From positions 1 to 6,524 of the forward strand of contig CAMFLN010000183.1 of the NCBI GenBank assembly GCA_945957305.1: a stretch of DNA of 6,524 nt. Reading direction: 5' to 3'. The stretch comes from an uncultured Planctomycetaceae bacterium (GTDB lineage: Bacteria > Planctomycetota > Planctomycetia > Pirellulales > JACPPG01). The notes below the pieces were generated by a model, which saw only the letters and a list, made by a program, of their open reading frames with translations, was not told where the DNA came from and searched no databases. The stretch's first letter is position 1. Every line of letters begins with the position of its first letter. Position numbers and translations under genes: made by a program. Positions 1 to 6,476 of this stretch are shown piece by piece.

Positions 1-1
1 G

Positions 2-271
2 CCCATTCCGGTCGTCGTGACGGTTTACAACGATCGCAGCTTCGAGTTCATCATCAAGAGCCCGCCCGCCGCAGCCTTGTTGAAGCAAGCGGCCGGAATC
101 GCCAAGGGGTCGGGCGTGCCGAACAAGGACAAGGTCGGCAAAGTGACCAGCGCCCAAGTGGCCGAGATCGTCAAGCAGAAGATGGCAGACCTCAACGCCC
201 GTGACGTCGAACATGCGAAGCGCATGGTCGAGGGGACGGCCCGTAGCATGGGGATCACGGTCGAAGGCTGA
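2..271 (+). CDS. rplK: 50S ribosomal protein L11, 3' part (5' end outside window)
   Basis: The last 89 codons of L11 are visible, ending at TGA 269–271. The frame is open to the left edge, and the first visible residues ([14 protein letters not shown]) align with about residue 54 of the 142-residue E. coli protein, so roughly 50 N-terminal codons are missing. That missing domain holds the proline-rich thiostrepton-binding face. The visible part is the C-terminal domain, which in the family binds the 23S rRNA GTPase-associated region. It contains [26 protein letters not shown] and the family signature [15 protein letters not shown] at the C-terminus. L11 works with the L10–L7/L12 stalk encoded just downstream to support elongation-factor GTPases. 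The GTG at 17 is an internal codon, not the start. rplA follows after 71 nt, the usual rplK–rplA order. Identification is secure. Confidence 0.97.
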   Translation, partial: PIPVVVTVYNDRSFEFIIKSPPAAALLKQAAGIAKGSGVPNKDKVGKVTSAQVAEIVKQKMADLNARDVEHAKRMVEGTARSMGITVEG

Positions 272-299
272 GCCTGGCGGGAACGTTTGCCACAAATAA

Positions 300-328
300 T
301 CAACAGCTCCGAATCACCGATTTATTAT
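300..328 (+). promoter_or_regulatory. Weak candidate sigma-70-type promoter before rplA
   Basis: TCAACA (300–305, 4 of 6 matches to TTGACA) is followed after 17 nt by TATTAT (323–328, 5 of 6 to TATAAT), in an AT-rich patch of an otherwise GC-rich region. Transcription would start near 335, only about 8 nt before the rplA ATG. The match could be chance in AT-rich intergenic DNA, and rplK and rplA are normally co-transcribed. This is inference from hexamer matching only. Confidence 0.2.
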
Positions 329-342
329 CAAGCGTGTAGAAG

Positions 343-1023
343 ATGCCCAAACTATCCAAACGTATGGCCGCCGCACAGGCGAAAGTGCCCGGCGTGACGC
401 CTGTCCCGGTCGCTGACGCAGTGAATCTGCTGAAGCAATTCAATACGACCAAATTCGATCAATCGGTCGAAATTGCGATGCGCCTGGGGATCGACGCCAA
501 GCAGGCCGATCAGCTGGTGCGTGGTTCGATCGTGCTGCCGCACGGCATTGGCAAGTCGCTGCGGGTCGTGGTGTTCGCCAAGGGGGACCTGGCCGAGCAA
601 GCCAAGACCGCTGGCGCCGCCGAAGTGGGAGCTGATGAGCTGGCCAAGAAAATCAAGGACGGCTGGACCGAATTCGATGTCTGCATCGCGGCGCCGGACA
701 TGATGGGTCTGGTCGGTCCGCTGGGTCGTGTGTTGGGGCCGCGCGGTTTGATGCCGTCTCCTCGCGCCGGCACGGTCACCACCGAAATCGCCAAGACCGT
801 AAAAGAATACAAGGCCGGTAAGGTCGAGTTCCGCAATGACGCCTCGGGCATCGTGCACGCGGTCGTCGGCAAGCTGAGCTTCGACGCCAAGCAATTGGTC
901 GAGAACATTCAGGCCTTTATCGATCAGATCATGCACCTGAAGCCGGGCACGGTGAAGGGAAACTACGTGAAGGGTATTGCGCTCAGCGGCACGATGACGC
1001 CGGGAGTTCGCGTCGCGGCCTAG
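343..1023 (+). CDS. rplA: 50S ribosomal protein L1
   Basis: This gene encodes L1, which binds 23S rRNA and forms the mobile L1 stalk that moves deacylated tRNA out through the E site. In many bacteria L1 also represses its own operon by binding the mRNA. The 226-residue product is close to the family's usual 225–235. The N-terminus [15 protein letters not shown] matches the conserved L1 opening and fixes the ATG at 343. Conserved blocks seen are [20 protein letters not shown] (domain I), [11 protein letters not shown] (about 111–121), the L1 signature [14 protein letters not shown] (127–140), [21 protein letters not shown], and [19 protein letters not shown] near the C-terminus. No good Shine-Dalgarno precedes the ATG (only AGAAG abutting it), unlike rpoB and rpoC here. 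It lies 71 nt after rplK and 133 nt before rplJ. No disruption is seen. Confidence 0.98.
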   Translation: MPKLSKRMAAAQAKVPGVTPVPVADAVNLLKQFNTTKFDQSVEIAMRLGIDAKQADQLVRGSIVLPHGIGKSLRVVVFAKGDLAEQAKTAGAAEVGADELAKKIKDGWTEFDVCIAAPDMMGLVGPLGRVLGPRGLMPSPRAGTVTTEIAKTVKEYKAGKVEFRNDASGIVHAVVGKLSFDAKQLVENIQAFIDQIMHLKPGTVKGNYVKGIALSGTMTPGVRVAA

Positions 1024-1027
1024 CTGT

Positions 1028-1070
1028 CGTGGCCCGTCGCCGCCGCCACGTTTTCGTTGTTGAAGTGGCG
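1028..1070 (+). promoter_or_regulatory. Candidate attenuator in the rplA–rplJ gap (two competing stems)
   Basis: CGTGGC (1028–1033) pairs perfectly with GCCACG (1045–1050) across an 11-nt loop, and TTTT (1051–1054) follows, giving a short terminator-like hairpin 4 nt after the rplA stop. The 3' arm can instead pair downstream: CGCCAC (1044–1049) is complementary to GTGGCG (1065–1070). The two stems cannot form together, the geometry of a terminator/antiterminator switch or an L10-type autoregulatory leader. Each stem is only 6 bp, so chance pairing in GC-rich DNA is possible. I see no recognisable L10-leader kink-turn in the 133-nt gap. Confidence 0.3.
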
Positions 1071-1156
1071 CGGATCGAGCAAGCAGAATTATCACAGCGT
1101 TGGAATCAATTAGCGCACGGTCGGCATAGGTCGCCCTGCAGCGGAAAAGTGAAGCC

Positions 1157-1714
1157 ATGAGTAAATTCGTCAAAGACTTGCTGACCGAAGATTTGAAGCG
1201 TCGCTGGGAGGGGGTCGACAACCTCATCCTGGTAACGATTCAGGGGCTCACCGCCAACGGCAACAGTGCCCTGCGGAAGCAGCTGCGCGACAAAAAGATC
1301 AGCCTGGTGATGATCAAGAACAGCCTGGCGCGGCGGGCCACGGAAGGGACCCCGCTGGCTGCCGCGTTCGAGAACATGGAAGGCTCGTTGGCTGCCGTCT
1401 GGGGAGGCGAGGACATCGTCTCGCTGGCCAAGGACGTCATCAAGCTGTCCGAGGAAAAGCAGTTCGAGCTGTTCGCTCCCAAGGGGGGCGTCATGGACGG
1501 CTCGGCACTGACGGCCGAACAGGTCAAGGCCGTCAGCAAATGGCCCAGCCGCCAGGAGCAACTCAGCATTTTGTTGGGACAGATCCTGTCTCCGGGGGCC
1601 AATTTGGCAAGCCAGTTGACCAGCGTAGGCAGCGCCCTGGCCAGCCAGATCAAGCAGAAGGGGGAAGGAGAGGGAGAAGAAGCGCCCGCCGCCGAGGCTC
1701 CGGCCGCGGGTTGA
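1157..1714 (+). CDS. rplJ: 50S ribosomal protein L10
   Basis: L10 anchors the L7/L12 stalk to the L11-binding region of 23S rRNA. Its N-terminal domain binds rRNA and its C-terminal helix carries L7/L12 dimers. The 185-residue product is slightly longer than the usual 165–175. The start MSKFVKDLLTEDLKRR is typical for the family. Other conserved parts are VTIQGLTANGNSALRKQLR (about 26–44), the VMIKNSLARRA segment (51–61), MEGSLAAVWGGED (74–86) and FAPKGGVMDG (106–115). From about residue 132 to 167 a helical, L/I/A/Q-rich segment (EQLSILLGQIL, LASQLTSVGSALASQI) fits the L7/L12-binding helix. The extra length is an acidic, Ala/Pro-rich tail (168–185, GEGEGEEAPAAEAPAAG), probably disordered. 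The ribosome-binding site is weak (GGAA at 1143–1146, 10 nt ahead). rplL follows after 132 nt, and in other bacteria the L10–L12 complex represses this pair's mRNA. Confidence 0.97.
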   Translation: MSKFVKDLLTEDLKRRWEGVDNLILVTIQGLTANGNSALRKQLRDKKISLVMIKNSLARRATEGTPLAAAFENMEGSLAAVWGGEDIVSLAKDVIKLSEEKQFELFAPKGGVMDGSALTAEQVKAVSKWPSRQEQLSILLGQILSPGANLASQLTSVGSALASQIKQKGEGEGEEAPAAEAPAAG

Positions 1715-1783
1715 ACCAGACGTTATTTGCATTAAGCCCGCGCCAGCTGGGCTCACCATACTTCCATTGGCCATTTAATTGAC

Positions 1784-1820
1784 GCGTAGCCGGAATCCCG
1801 ACGTCGGCCCACCGGCGCGC
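1784..1820 (+). repeat. Nested inverted repeat upstream of rplL
   Basis: GCCGG (1789–1793) pairs with CCGGC (1812–1816). The helix can be extended past a small internal loop by GCG (1784–1786) with CGC (1818–1820). Inside lies the perfect 10-base palindrome CCGACGTCGG (1798–1807). The element ends 10 nt before the AAAGGA ribosome-binding site of rplL. It could be an mRNA leader fold or a protein-binding dyad, and nothing here decides between these or chance. Confidence 0.3.
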
Positions 1821-1846
1821 CACAGCGTGAAAGGATCGGAACGACC

Positions 1847-2257
1847 ATGAGTGAAGCAGCGACCATCGAATACTCCGCGGCGACCAAAGATCTCGGTGAC
1901 AAGATCGTGGGCTTGACCTTGAAGCAGGCCAAGGAGTTGAGCGATTACTTGGAAAACAACTACGGCATCAAGCCGGCTGCGGGTGGCGCGGTCATGATGG
2001 CTGCTCCGGCCGAGGGTGGCGGCGCCGGTGCGGCCGCGGCCGAGAAGACGGAATTCGACGTCGTGCTGGAAGCCTTCGGCGAAAACAAGATCGGCGTGAT
2101 CAAGGTCGTGCGTGCCGCGACAGGTCTCGGTTTGAAGGAAGCAAAGGACCTTGTCGAAGGAGTTCCCAGCAAGGTCAAGGAGGGCATCTCGAAGGAAGAC
2201 GCCGAGAAGCTCAAGAAGGAACTGGAGGATTCGGGCGCGAAGGTCGCAATCAAGTAG
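1847..2257 (+). CDS. rplL: 50S ribosomal protein L7/L12
   Basis: L7/L12 is the multicopy stalk protein whose C-terminal domain recruits initiation, elongation and release factor GTPases to the ribosome. The 136-residue product (E. coli 121) has the expected three parts. The N-terminal dimerisation and L10-binding helices are residues 1–42, with about ten extra residues at the front. A flexible Ala/Gly/Pro-rich hinge follows (about 43–67, [18 protein letters not shown]). The C-terminal domain is 68–136, with [20 protein letters not shown], the strongly conserved [18 protein letters not shown] (about 88–105) and the [19 protein letters not shown] helix and strand. The ATG at 1847 is supported by AAAGGA (1830–1835), 11 nt upstream. 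It follows rplJ by 132 nt, and a 257-nt structured gap separates it from rpoB, where higher expression of L7/L12 than polymerase could be set. Confidence 0.98.
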   Translation: MSEAATIEYSAATKDLGDKIVGLTLKQAKELSDYLENNYGIKPAAGGAVMMAAPAEGGGAGAAAAEKTEFDVVLEAFGENKIGVIKVVRAATGLGLKEAKDLVEGVPSKVKEGISKEDAEKLKKELEDSGAKVAIK

Positions 2258-2299
2258 CGGCTTCGGCCGGCGTGCCTGGTGCACGCGGTTGTTGAGTTT
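2258..2299 (+). terminator. Candidate partial terminator (attenuator) between rplL and rpoB
   Basis: Directly after the rplL stop, CGGC–TTCG–GCCG (2258–2269) forms a 4-bp stem capped by a C(UUCG)G tetraloop, an exceptionally stable loop type. Immediately beside it GCGTGC (2270–2275) pairs perfectly with GCACGC (2281–2286) over a 5-nt loop. A T-rich run follows (2289–2299, 7 T of 11). Such an arrangement fits an intrinsic terminator of reduced efficiency. Placement matches the known E. coli attenuator after rplL that lets only a fraction of transcripts continue into rpoBC. The broken T-tract argues for leaky rather than full termination. Function is inferred. Confidence 0.45.
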
Positions 2300-2300
2300 G

Positions 2301-2483
2301 GCGTCCGTGGACGCGGACCGTGACTCGGATCGTATGCGCGATCGGTTGCGGTTCGCCAGGTTTGACCTCACTTATTTCTCGAGCGAACCGTGGGTGGGCG
2401 ATCGACGCGGTGGCTGCTGCGCGCCGGTCGGAATGCGCTTGCTGCGGCGCGACTTGTTGACGGTCGCGGCTCGTTCGAGAACG
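2301..2483 (+). promoter_or_regulatory. Structured rplL–rpoB leader (series of stems)
   Basis: The rest of the 257-nt gap contains no plausible gene but a run of inverted repeats: GCGTC/GACGC (2301–2305 with 2310–2314); GATCG/CGATC (2328–2332 with 2339–2343); an 8-bp perfect stem CGGTTCGC/GCGAACCG (2349–2356 with 2383–2390) whose 26-nt loop holds a smaller AGGT/ACCT hairpin (2358–2361 with 2365–2368); CGCGCCG/CGGCGCG (2420–2426 with 2445–2451); and CGTT/AACG (2472–2475 with 2480–2483). In E. coli this gap is processed by RNase III, so a structured processing site is reasonable here, but the individual stems may be chance. No convincing promoter was found. Confidence 0.35.
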
Positions 2484-2514
2484 TCTGACGACACAGTTAG
2501 GAGCACGATTCCTT

Positions 2515-5500
2515 ATGGCCACTTCGGCAGAACGACGTCTCCGCCCGCAAGAAGTCCGTCGCTTCGGCTCGATCCAGGAACATCACGGCATCCCCGATCT
2601 CACCGAGATCCAAACCCGCAGTTATCAAGCCTTTCTACAACTCGAGACCCCTCCCGACGCCCGCAAGGACGAAGGGCTCGAAGGCGTGCTGCGCGAGATT
2701 TTCCCGATCGAGAGTTACGACAAGACGCTGCGCCTGGAATACCTGCGCTATGAGCTGGGTAAGCCCCGCTACGAGCCGGACGAGTGCCGCCAGCTACGCT
2801 TGACGTACGGTCGTCCCTTCAAGGTTTGGCTGCGGTTGACCAAAGAGCAGCCGATCGAGGAAGAGGTCTATCTCGGCGACATGCCGATCATGCTCGGCGG
2901 CGGCGAGTTCATCATCAACGGCGCCGAACGCGTGGTGGTCAGCCAGTTGCACCGCAGCCCCGGCGTCGACTTCGTCAGCGACATGGAAGGGAACGAGCGC
3001 CGGCTGCACAGTTGCCGCATCATTCCCGAACGTGGCAGCTGGATCGAGCTGAACGTCAGCAAGAAGGACAGCCTCACGGTCCGCATCGACCAGAGCGGCA
3101 AGTTCTCGGCCATGATGCTGTTGCGGGCGATGGACGCCAAGTACAGCCAGAACTCGCAGCTCATTCGTTGCTTCTACGAGACGACGAACGAAAACGTCGT
3201 CGACGGTCGCAGTGCCGGTAAGCTGGAAGGCAAAATCGCCGTCAATGACGTGGTCTATCCGGCGTCGAGCGATCGCGCCGGCGAGATCATTCTCGAAAGC
3301 GGACAGAAGATCACCAAGAACGCTGCCGAGTTGATCTGCACTTCGGGCCTGTCGAGCGTGGAAGTCATGCCCGACGTCAAGGATCCGCTGATCTTCAACA
3401 GTTTGCAGGAAGATAACACGGCCAGCCACGAAGAAGCGCTGCTGAAGATCTATCAACGTTTGCGCCCGGGCAACCCGCCGCAGTTGGAAAAAGCCCGTTC
3501 GCTGTTCTTTGAGAAGTTCTTCGATACGAACCGCTATCGCCTGGGCAAGGTCGGCCGCTTCCGCATCAATCGCAAGCTCGGATTGAAGATTCCCGAGTCG
3601 GAGATGACTCTCCGGCCCGAGGACTTGATTGCCGCCATCAAGTATTTGTTGCATCTGCGGGGCGACGACCAGGGCTTCGAGGTCGACGACATCGACCACC
3701 TGGGCAATCGCCGTCTGCGTACGATCGACGAACTGGCCTGCGACGAACTGCGCAAGGGCTTCCTCAAGCTGCGCCGTACCGTGCAGGAGCGGATGAGCTT
3801 GAAAGACGTCGAAGATTTGACGCCGCGCAGCTTGATCAACCCCAAGAGCATCTCGGCAGCGATCGAGTATTTCTTCGGCCGCGGCGAATTGTCGCAGGTC
3901 GTCGACCAGACCAACCCGCTGTCGATGCTCACGCACGAGCGCCGCTTGTCGGCCCTCGGTCCAGGCGGTTTGAATCGCAAACGTGCGGGCTTCGAAGTTC
4001 GCGACGTGCACATTTCGCACTATGGACGCATCTGCCCGATCGAGACGCCGGAAGGTACGAACATCGGTTTGATTTCCAGCCTGGGAATCTACGCCGGCGT
4101 GGACGCCTACGGCTTCTTGGTGACCCCTTATCGCAAGGTGACCAAGGGCAAGGTTTCAGAAGAGGTTGTCTGGCTGCGGGCCGACCAAGAGAGTGAAGCG
4201 TACCTGGCCCCGGCCGATACGCCGGTCGAAAAGGGACGCATGCAGGGCGAAACGCTGATCGCCCGGTACCGCGCCGACTTCGAAATGGTGCCGATCGACA
4301 AGGTCGAATACATGGACGTCGCGCCGAGCCAGATGGTCGGCGTTTCGGCCGGTTTGATCCCGTTCCTCGAACACGACGACGCCAACCGCGCGCTGATGGG
4401 TTCCAATATGCAGCGTCAAGCCGTGCCGCTGTTGGTCACGGAGCCACCGATTGTCGCGACGGGTATGGAGCGGGACGTGGCGGTGAACTCGGGAATGATC
4501 ATTCGTGCTCGCAAGAAAGGGACCGTCACCTACGTCGACGCCAGCCGCATCGAGATCGGCGGCGAGGTTTATCCGCTTCGCAAGTTCGTCGGCTTGAACG
4601 AACGCACTTGCCAGAATCAGAAGCCGATCATCGAACTCGGACAAAAGGTCGAGAAGGGGGACGTCATCGCTGACGGCGCCGCCACTTTCCGTGGCGAACT
4701 GGCGCTGGGGCGCAACGTGCTCGTGGGCTTCATGGCCTGGGACGGCTTCAATTTCGAAGACGCCATCATCATCAGCGAAGACCTGGTGAAGGACGACACC
4801 TATACCTCGCTGCACATCGAAGAGTTCGACATCGAGATTCGCGAAACGAAGCTGGGACGCGAAGAGTTCACCCGCGATATTCCCAACGTCAGCGAAAAGG
4901 CGTTGCGCAACCTCGACGATGGCGGCATCGTGCGGATCGGCACCTACGTCCGACCGGGCGACATCCTGGTGGGCAAGGTTTCGCCGAAGTCGAAGACCGA
5001 GCTGACGCCGGAAGAAAAGCTGTTGCATGCGATTTTCGGCCGTGCCGGCGAAGACGTGAAGAACGATTCGCTCGAGGTTCCCTCGGGTGTCGAAGGCATC
5101 GTGATCGACACGCAGAAGTTCTCGCGTCGCCTGAGCCTTTCGGAAGACGAACGCAAGGCGTTCGAAAAGGCCTTGAAAGAGGCCGAATCCGAAGGGAATG
5201 CGCGGATCGCCGAAGCTTTCGGCACGATGGTCGAAGAGATCGAAAAGATCGTGCAGCGCAAGCTGACCGACGATGAGGGGAATCCGCTGGTGCGCGACCA
5301 GGAGCACAAGTTCGTGGCCGAACAGGCGACGAATTTCCGCCTCGAACGTCACGATATCCGCAGCCCGCAACGTAAAGCCGAGGTCGAGAAGGCCTACAAG
5401 ACTTTCTGGCCGGCGGTCGAGGCAGCGATCGACGATCGTGATCGCAAGCTGAATTCGATGAAGCGCGGCGACGAGCTCCGCAGCGGAGTGCTGCAGATGG

Positions 5501-6222
5501 TCAAGGTATACGTGGCCGCCAAGCGCGTGATTTCTGTTGGCGATAAGATGGCCGGCCGTCACGGTAACAAGGGGGTGATCGCCAAGATCCTCCCGCGTGA
5601 GGACATGCCCTTCCTGGCCGACGGGACTCCGTTGCAGATCATGCTCAACCCGCTGGGCGTGCCCAGTCGTATGAACGTGGGTCAGATTCTCGAGACGCAC
5701 TTGGGCTGGGCCGGAGCGAAACTCGGTTTCCAGGCCATTACCCCGGTGTTCGATGGGGCGACCGAGGAAGTGATCCGCGGCTGCCTGGACGAGGCCAAGC
5801 TGCCGCGTCACGGCAAGGCGCAGTTGCACGACGGCCGCACGGGGGACCCGCTCGAGCAGGAGACCACGGTCGGCTACATCTACATGCTCAAGCTGCATCA
5901 CCTGGTCGACGACAAGGTGCATGCTCGCTCGACCGGTCCCTACTCGCTCATCACGCAGCAGCCGCTGGGGGGCAAGGCCCGCTTCGGCGGACAGCGCTTC
6001 GGGGAAATGGAAGTGTGGGCGCTCGAGGCCTACGGGGCCGCCTACATCTTGCAAGAGTTGCTCACCGTCAAGAGCGACGACGTGGAAGGACGGACCAAGA
6101 TCTACGAATCGATGGTCAAGGGAGAGAACACGCTCGAGGCCGGTACGCCCGCCAGCTTTGACGTGTTGACGAACGAGATTCGGGGCTTGGGCTTGAACAT
6201 GCAGTTGGAAAAACGCCGCTAG
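2515..6222 (+). CDS. rpoB: DNA-directed RNA polymerase subunit beta
   Basis: RpoB forms one pincer of RNA polymerase and part of its active site. The start ATG has AGGAG (2499–2503) 11 nt upstream, and the N-terminus continues into the conserved protrusion. The 1235-residue protein is shorter than E. coli's 1342. Motifs in order: [18 protein letters not shown] (134–151, holding equivalents of E. coli R143 and V146); rifampicin region 459–482, with Q461, D464, H474, R477 and S479 matching E. coli Q513, D516, H526, R529 and S531; [15 protein letters not shown] (506–520); [11 protein letters not shown] (630–640); FNFEDAIII with E748/D749 near the catalytic Mg; flap from about 775; a charged helical stretch 873–982; [10 protein letters not shown] with K1011 and K1019 (E. 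coli K1065, K1073); and the C-terminal [19 protein letters not shown] and [19 protein letters not shown] blocks that contact beta'. No intein or frameshift is seen. rpoC follows after 167 nt. Confidence 0.99.
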   Translation: MATSAERRLRPQEVRRFGSIQEHHGIPDLTEIQTRSYQAFLQLETPPDARKDEGLEGVLREIFPIESYDKTLRLEYLRYELGKPRYEPDECRQLRLTYGRPFKVWLRLTKEQPIEEEVYLGDMPIMLGGGEFIINGAERVVVSQLHRSPGVDFVSDMEGNERRLHSCRIIPERGSWIELNVSKKDSLTVRIDQSGKFSAMMLLRAMDAKYSQNSQLIRCFYETTNENVVDGRSAGKLEGKIAVNDVVYPASSDRAGEIILESGQKITKNAAELICTSGLSSVEVMPDVKDPLIFNSLQEDNTASHEEALLKIYQRLRPGNPPQLEKARSLFFEKFFDTNRYRLGKVGRFRINRKLGLKIPESEMTLRPEDLIAAIKYLLHLRGDDQGFEVDDIDHLGNRRLRTIDELACDELRKGFLKLRRTVQERMSLKDVEDLTPRSLINPKSISAAIEYFFGRGELSQVVDQTNPLSMLTHERRLSALGPGGLNRKRAGFEVRDVHISHYGRICPIETPEGTNIGLISSLGIYAGVDAYGFLVTPYRKVTKGKVSEEVVWLRADQESEAYLAPADTPVEKGRMQGETLIARYRADFEMVPIDKVEYMDVAPSQMVGVSAGLIPFLEHDDANRALMGSNMQRQAVPLLVTEPPIVATGMERDVAVNSGMIIRARKKGTVTYVDASRIEIGGEVYPLRKFVGLNERTCQNQKPIIELGQKVEKGDVIADGAATFRGELALGRNVLVGFMAWDGFNFEDAIIISEDLVKDDTYTSLHIEEFDIEIRETKLGREEFTRDIPNVSEKALRNLDDGGIVRIGTYVRPGDILVGKVSPKSKTELTPEEKLLHAIFGRAGEDVKNDSLEVPSGVEGIVIDTQKFSRRLSLSEDERKAFEKALKEAESEGNARIAEAFGTMVEEIEKIVQRKLTDDEGNPLVRDQEHKFVAEQATNFRLERHDIRSPQRKAEVEKAYKTFWPAVEAAIDDRDRKLNSMKRGDELRSGVLQMVKVYVAAKRVISVGDKMAGRHGNKGVIAKILPREDMPFLADGTPLQIMLNPLGVPSRMNVGQILETHLGWAGAKLGFQAITPVFDGATEEVIRGCLDEAKLPRHGKAQLHDGRTGDPLEQETTVGYIYMLKLHHLVDDKVHARSTGPYSLITQQPLGGKARFGGQRFGEMEVWALEAYGAAYILQELLTVKSDDVEGRTKIYESMVKGENTLEAGTPASFDVLTNEIRGLGLNMQLEKRR

Positions 6223-6230
6223 TTTGGACG

Positions 6231-6369
6231 CCTTGCGGCTGGCACGGCCGCCAGGCTTCGCGACCCACAATTTGCCTGAGTCCCTATGATTGATTACCCG
6301 GGCGGCCGACTCAGCCACCCGACACGATCGCAGGATCAGGATAGACATACTTTCGAGCACCGTCCGGTG
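6231..6369 (+). promoter_or_regulatory. Inverted repeats in the rpoB–rpoC gap
   Basis: Three stems occupy this gap. One joins 6231–6239 with 6247–6255 (CCT and GCGGC arms, 8 bp with one mismatch), 8 nt after the rpoB stop. The second joins CGGGCGGC (6299–6306) with GCCACCCG (6314–6321), 7 bp with one C–A mismatch. The third is CACC–GTCC–GGTG (6358–6369), just before the rpoC ribosome-binding site. None is followed by a T-tract, so they do not look like terminators. They may affect mRNA processing or stability, or be chance in GC-rich DNA. Confidence 0.25.
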
Positions 6370-6389
6370 TCCCGATAAGGAGCCATCAA

Positions 6390-6476
6390 GTGAGTATCGG
6401 CGAAAGCTCTTACGATCGGATCAATGATTACGCGTCGGTGAAGATCAGCCTGGCGCGGCCGCACGACATTCGCAGC
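6390..6476 (+). CDS. rpoC: DNA-directed RNA polymerase subunit beta', first 29 codons only
   Basis: The reading frame starts at GTG 6390 with a strong ribosome-binding site, AAGGAG (6377–6382), 7 nt upstream. The product begins MSIGESSYDRINDYASVKIS and continues LARPHDIRS, which resembles the RpoC N-terminus; the family pattern next expects a WSxGEVxxPETINYRT-type motif. Genuine sequence stops at 6476 because the bases from 6477 are sequencing adapter. The frame stays open through the adapter to the end of the window, so automatic annotation would give a false tail reading LSLIHISEPTRRRGIS. RpoC carries the catalytic Mg-binding NADFDGD motif, which would lie far beyond this point. Position directly downstream of rpoB confirms the call. 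The remaining protein, normally some 1400 residues, is absent because the contig ends, not because the gene is broken. Confidence 0.92.

Noticed and set aside
352..1227. A 291-codon minus-strand open frame across rplA and the start of rplJ
   Set aside because: It is antisense to two well-supported ribosomal protein genes and contains no recognisable domain.
1779..1807. TTGACG as the -35 of an rplL promoter
   Set aside because: The expected -10 position holds GC-rich sequence with no TATAAT-like match.
2362..2390. TTGACC as the -35 of a promoter for rpoB
   Set aside because: At 16–18 nt spacing there is no -10-like hexamer (GAACCG at 17), and the TTGACC bases are part of the nested hairpin.
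2250..2522. A 90-codon minus-strand open frame covering the rplL–rpoB gap
   Set aside because: The product is Arg/Ala-rich with no family resemblance. The gap is better explained by mRNA structure, and both flanking genes are transcribed the other way.
2151..2753. A 200-codon plus-strand frame overlapping the end of rplL, the gap and the start of rpoB
   Set aside because: It is out of frame with both genes and Arg/Ser-rich, as expected for a frame shadow in GC-rich DNA.
2794..4020. A 408-codon minus-strand open frame inside rpoB
   Set aside because: It is the shadow of rpoB codon bias on the opposite strand, with biased composition and no motifs.
4156..6360. A 734-codon open frame on the minus strand opposite rpoB
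   Set aside because: It lies antisense to strongly conserved rpoB and its translation has the His/Arg/Leu/Ala/Asp-rich composition typical of the reverse strand of a GC-rich gene. No recognisable domain appears.
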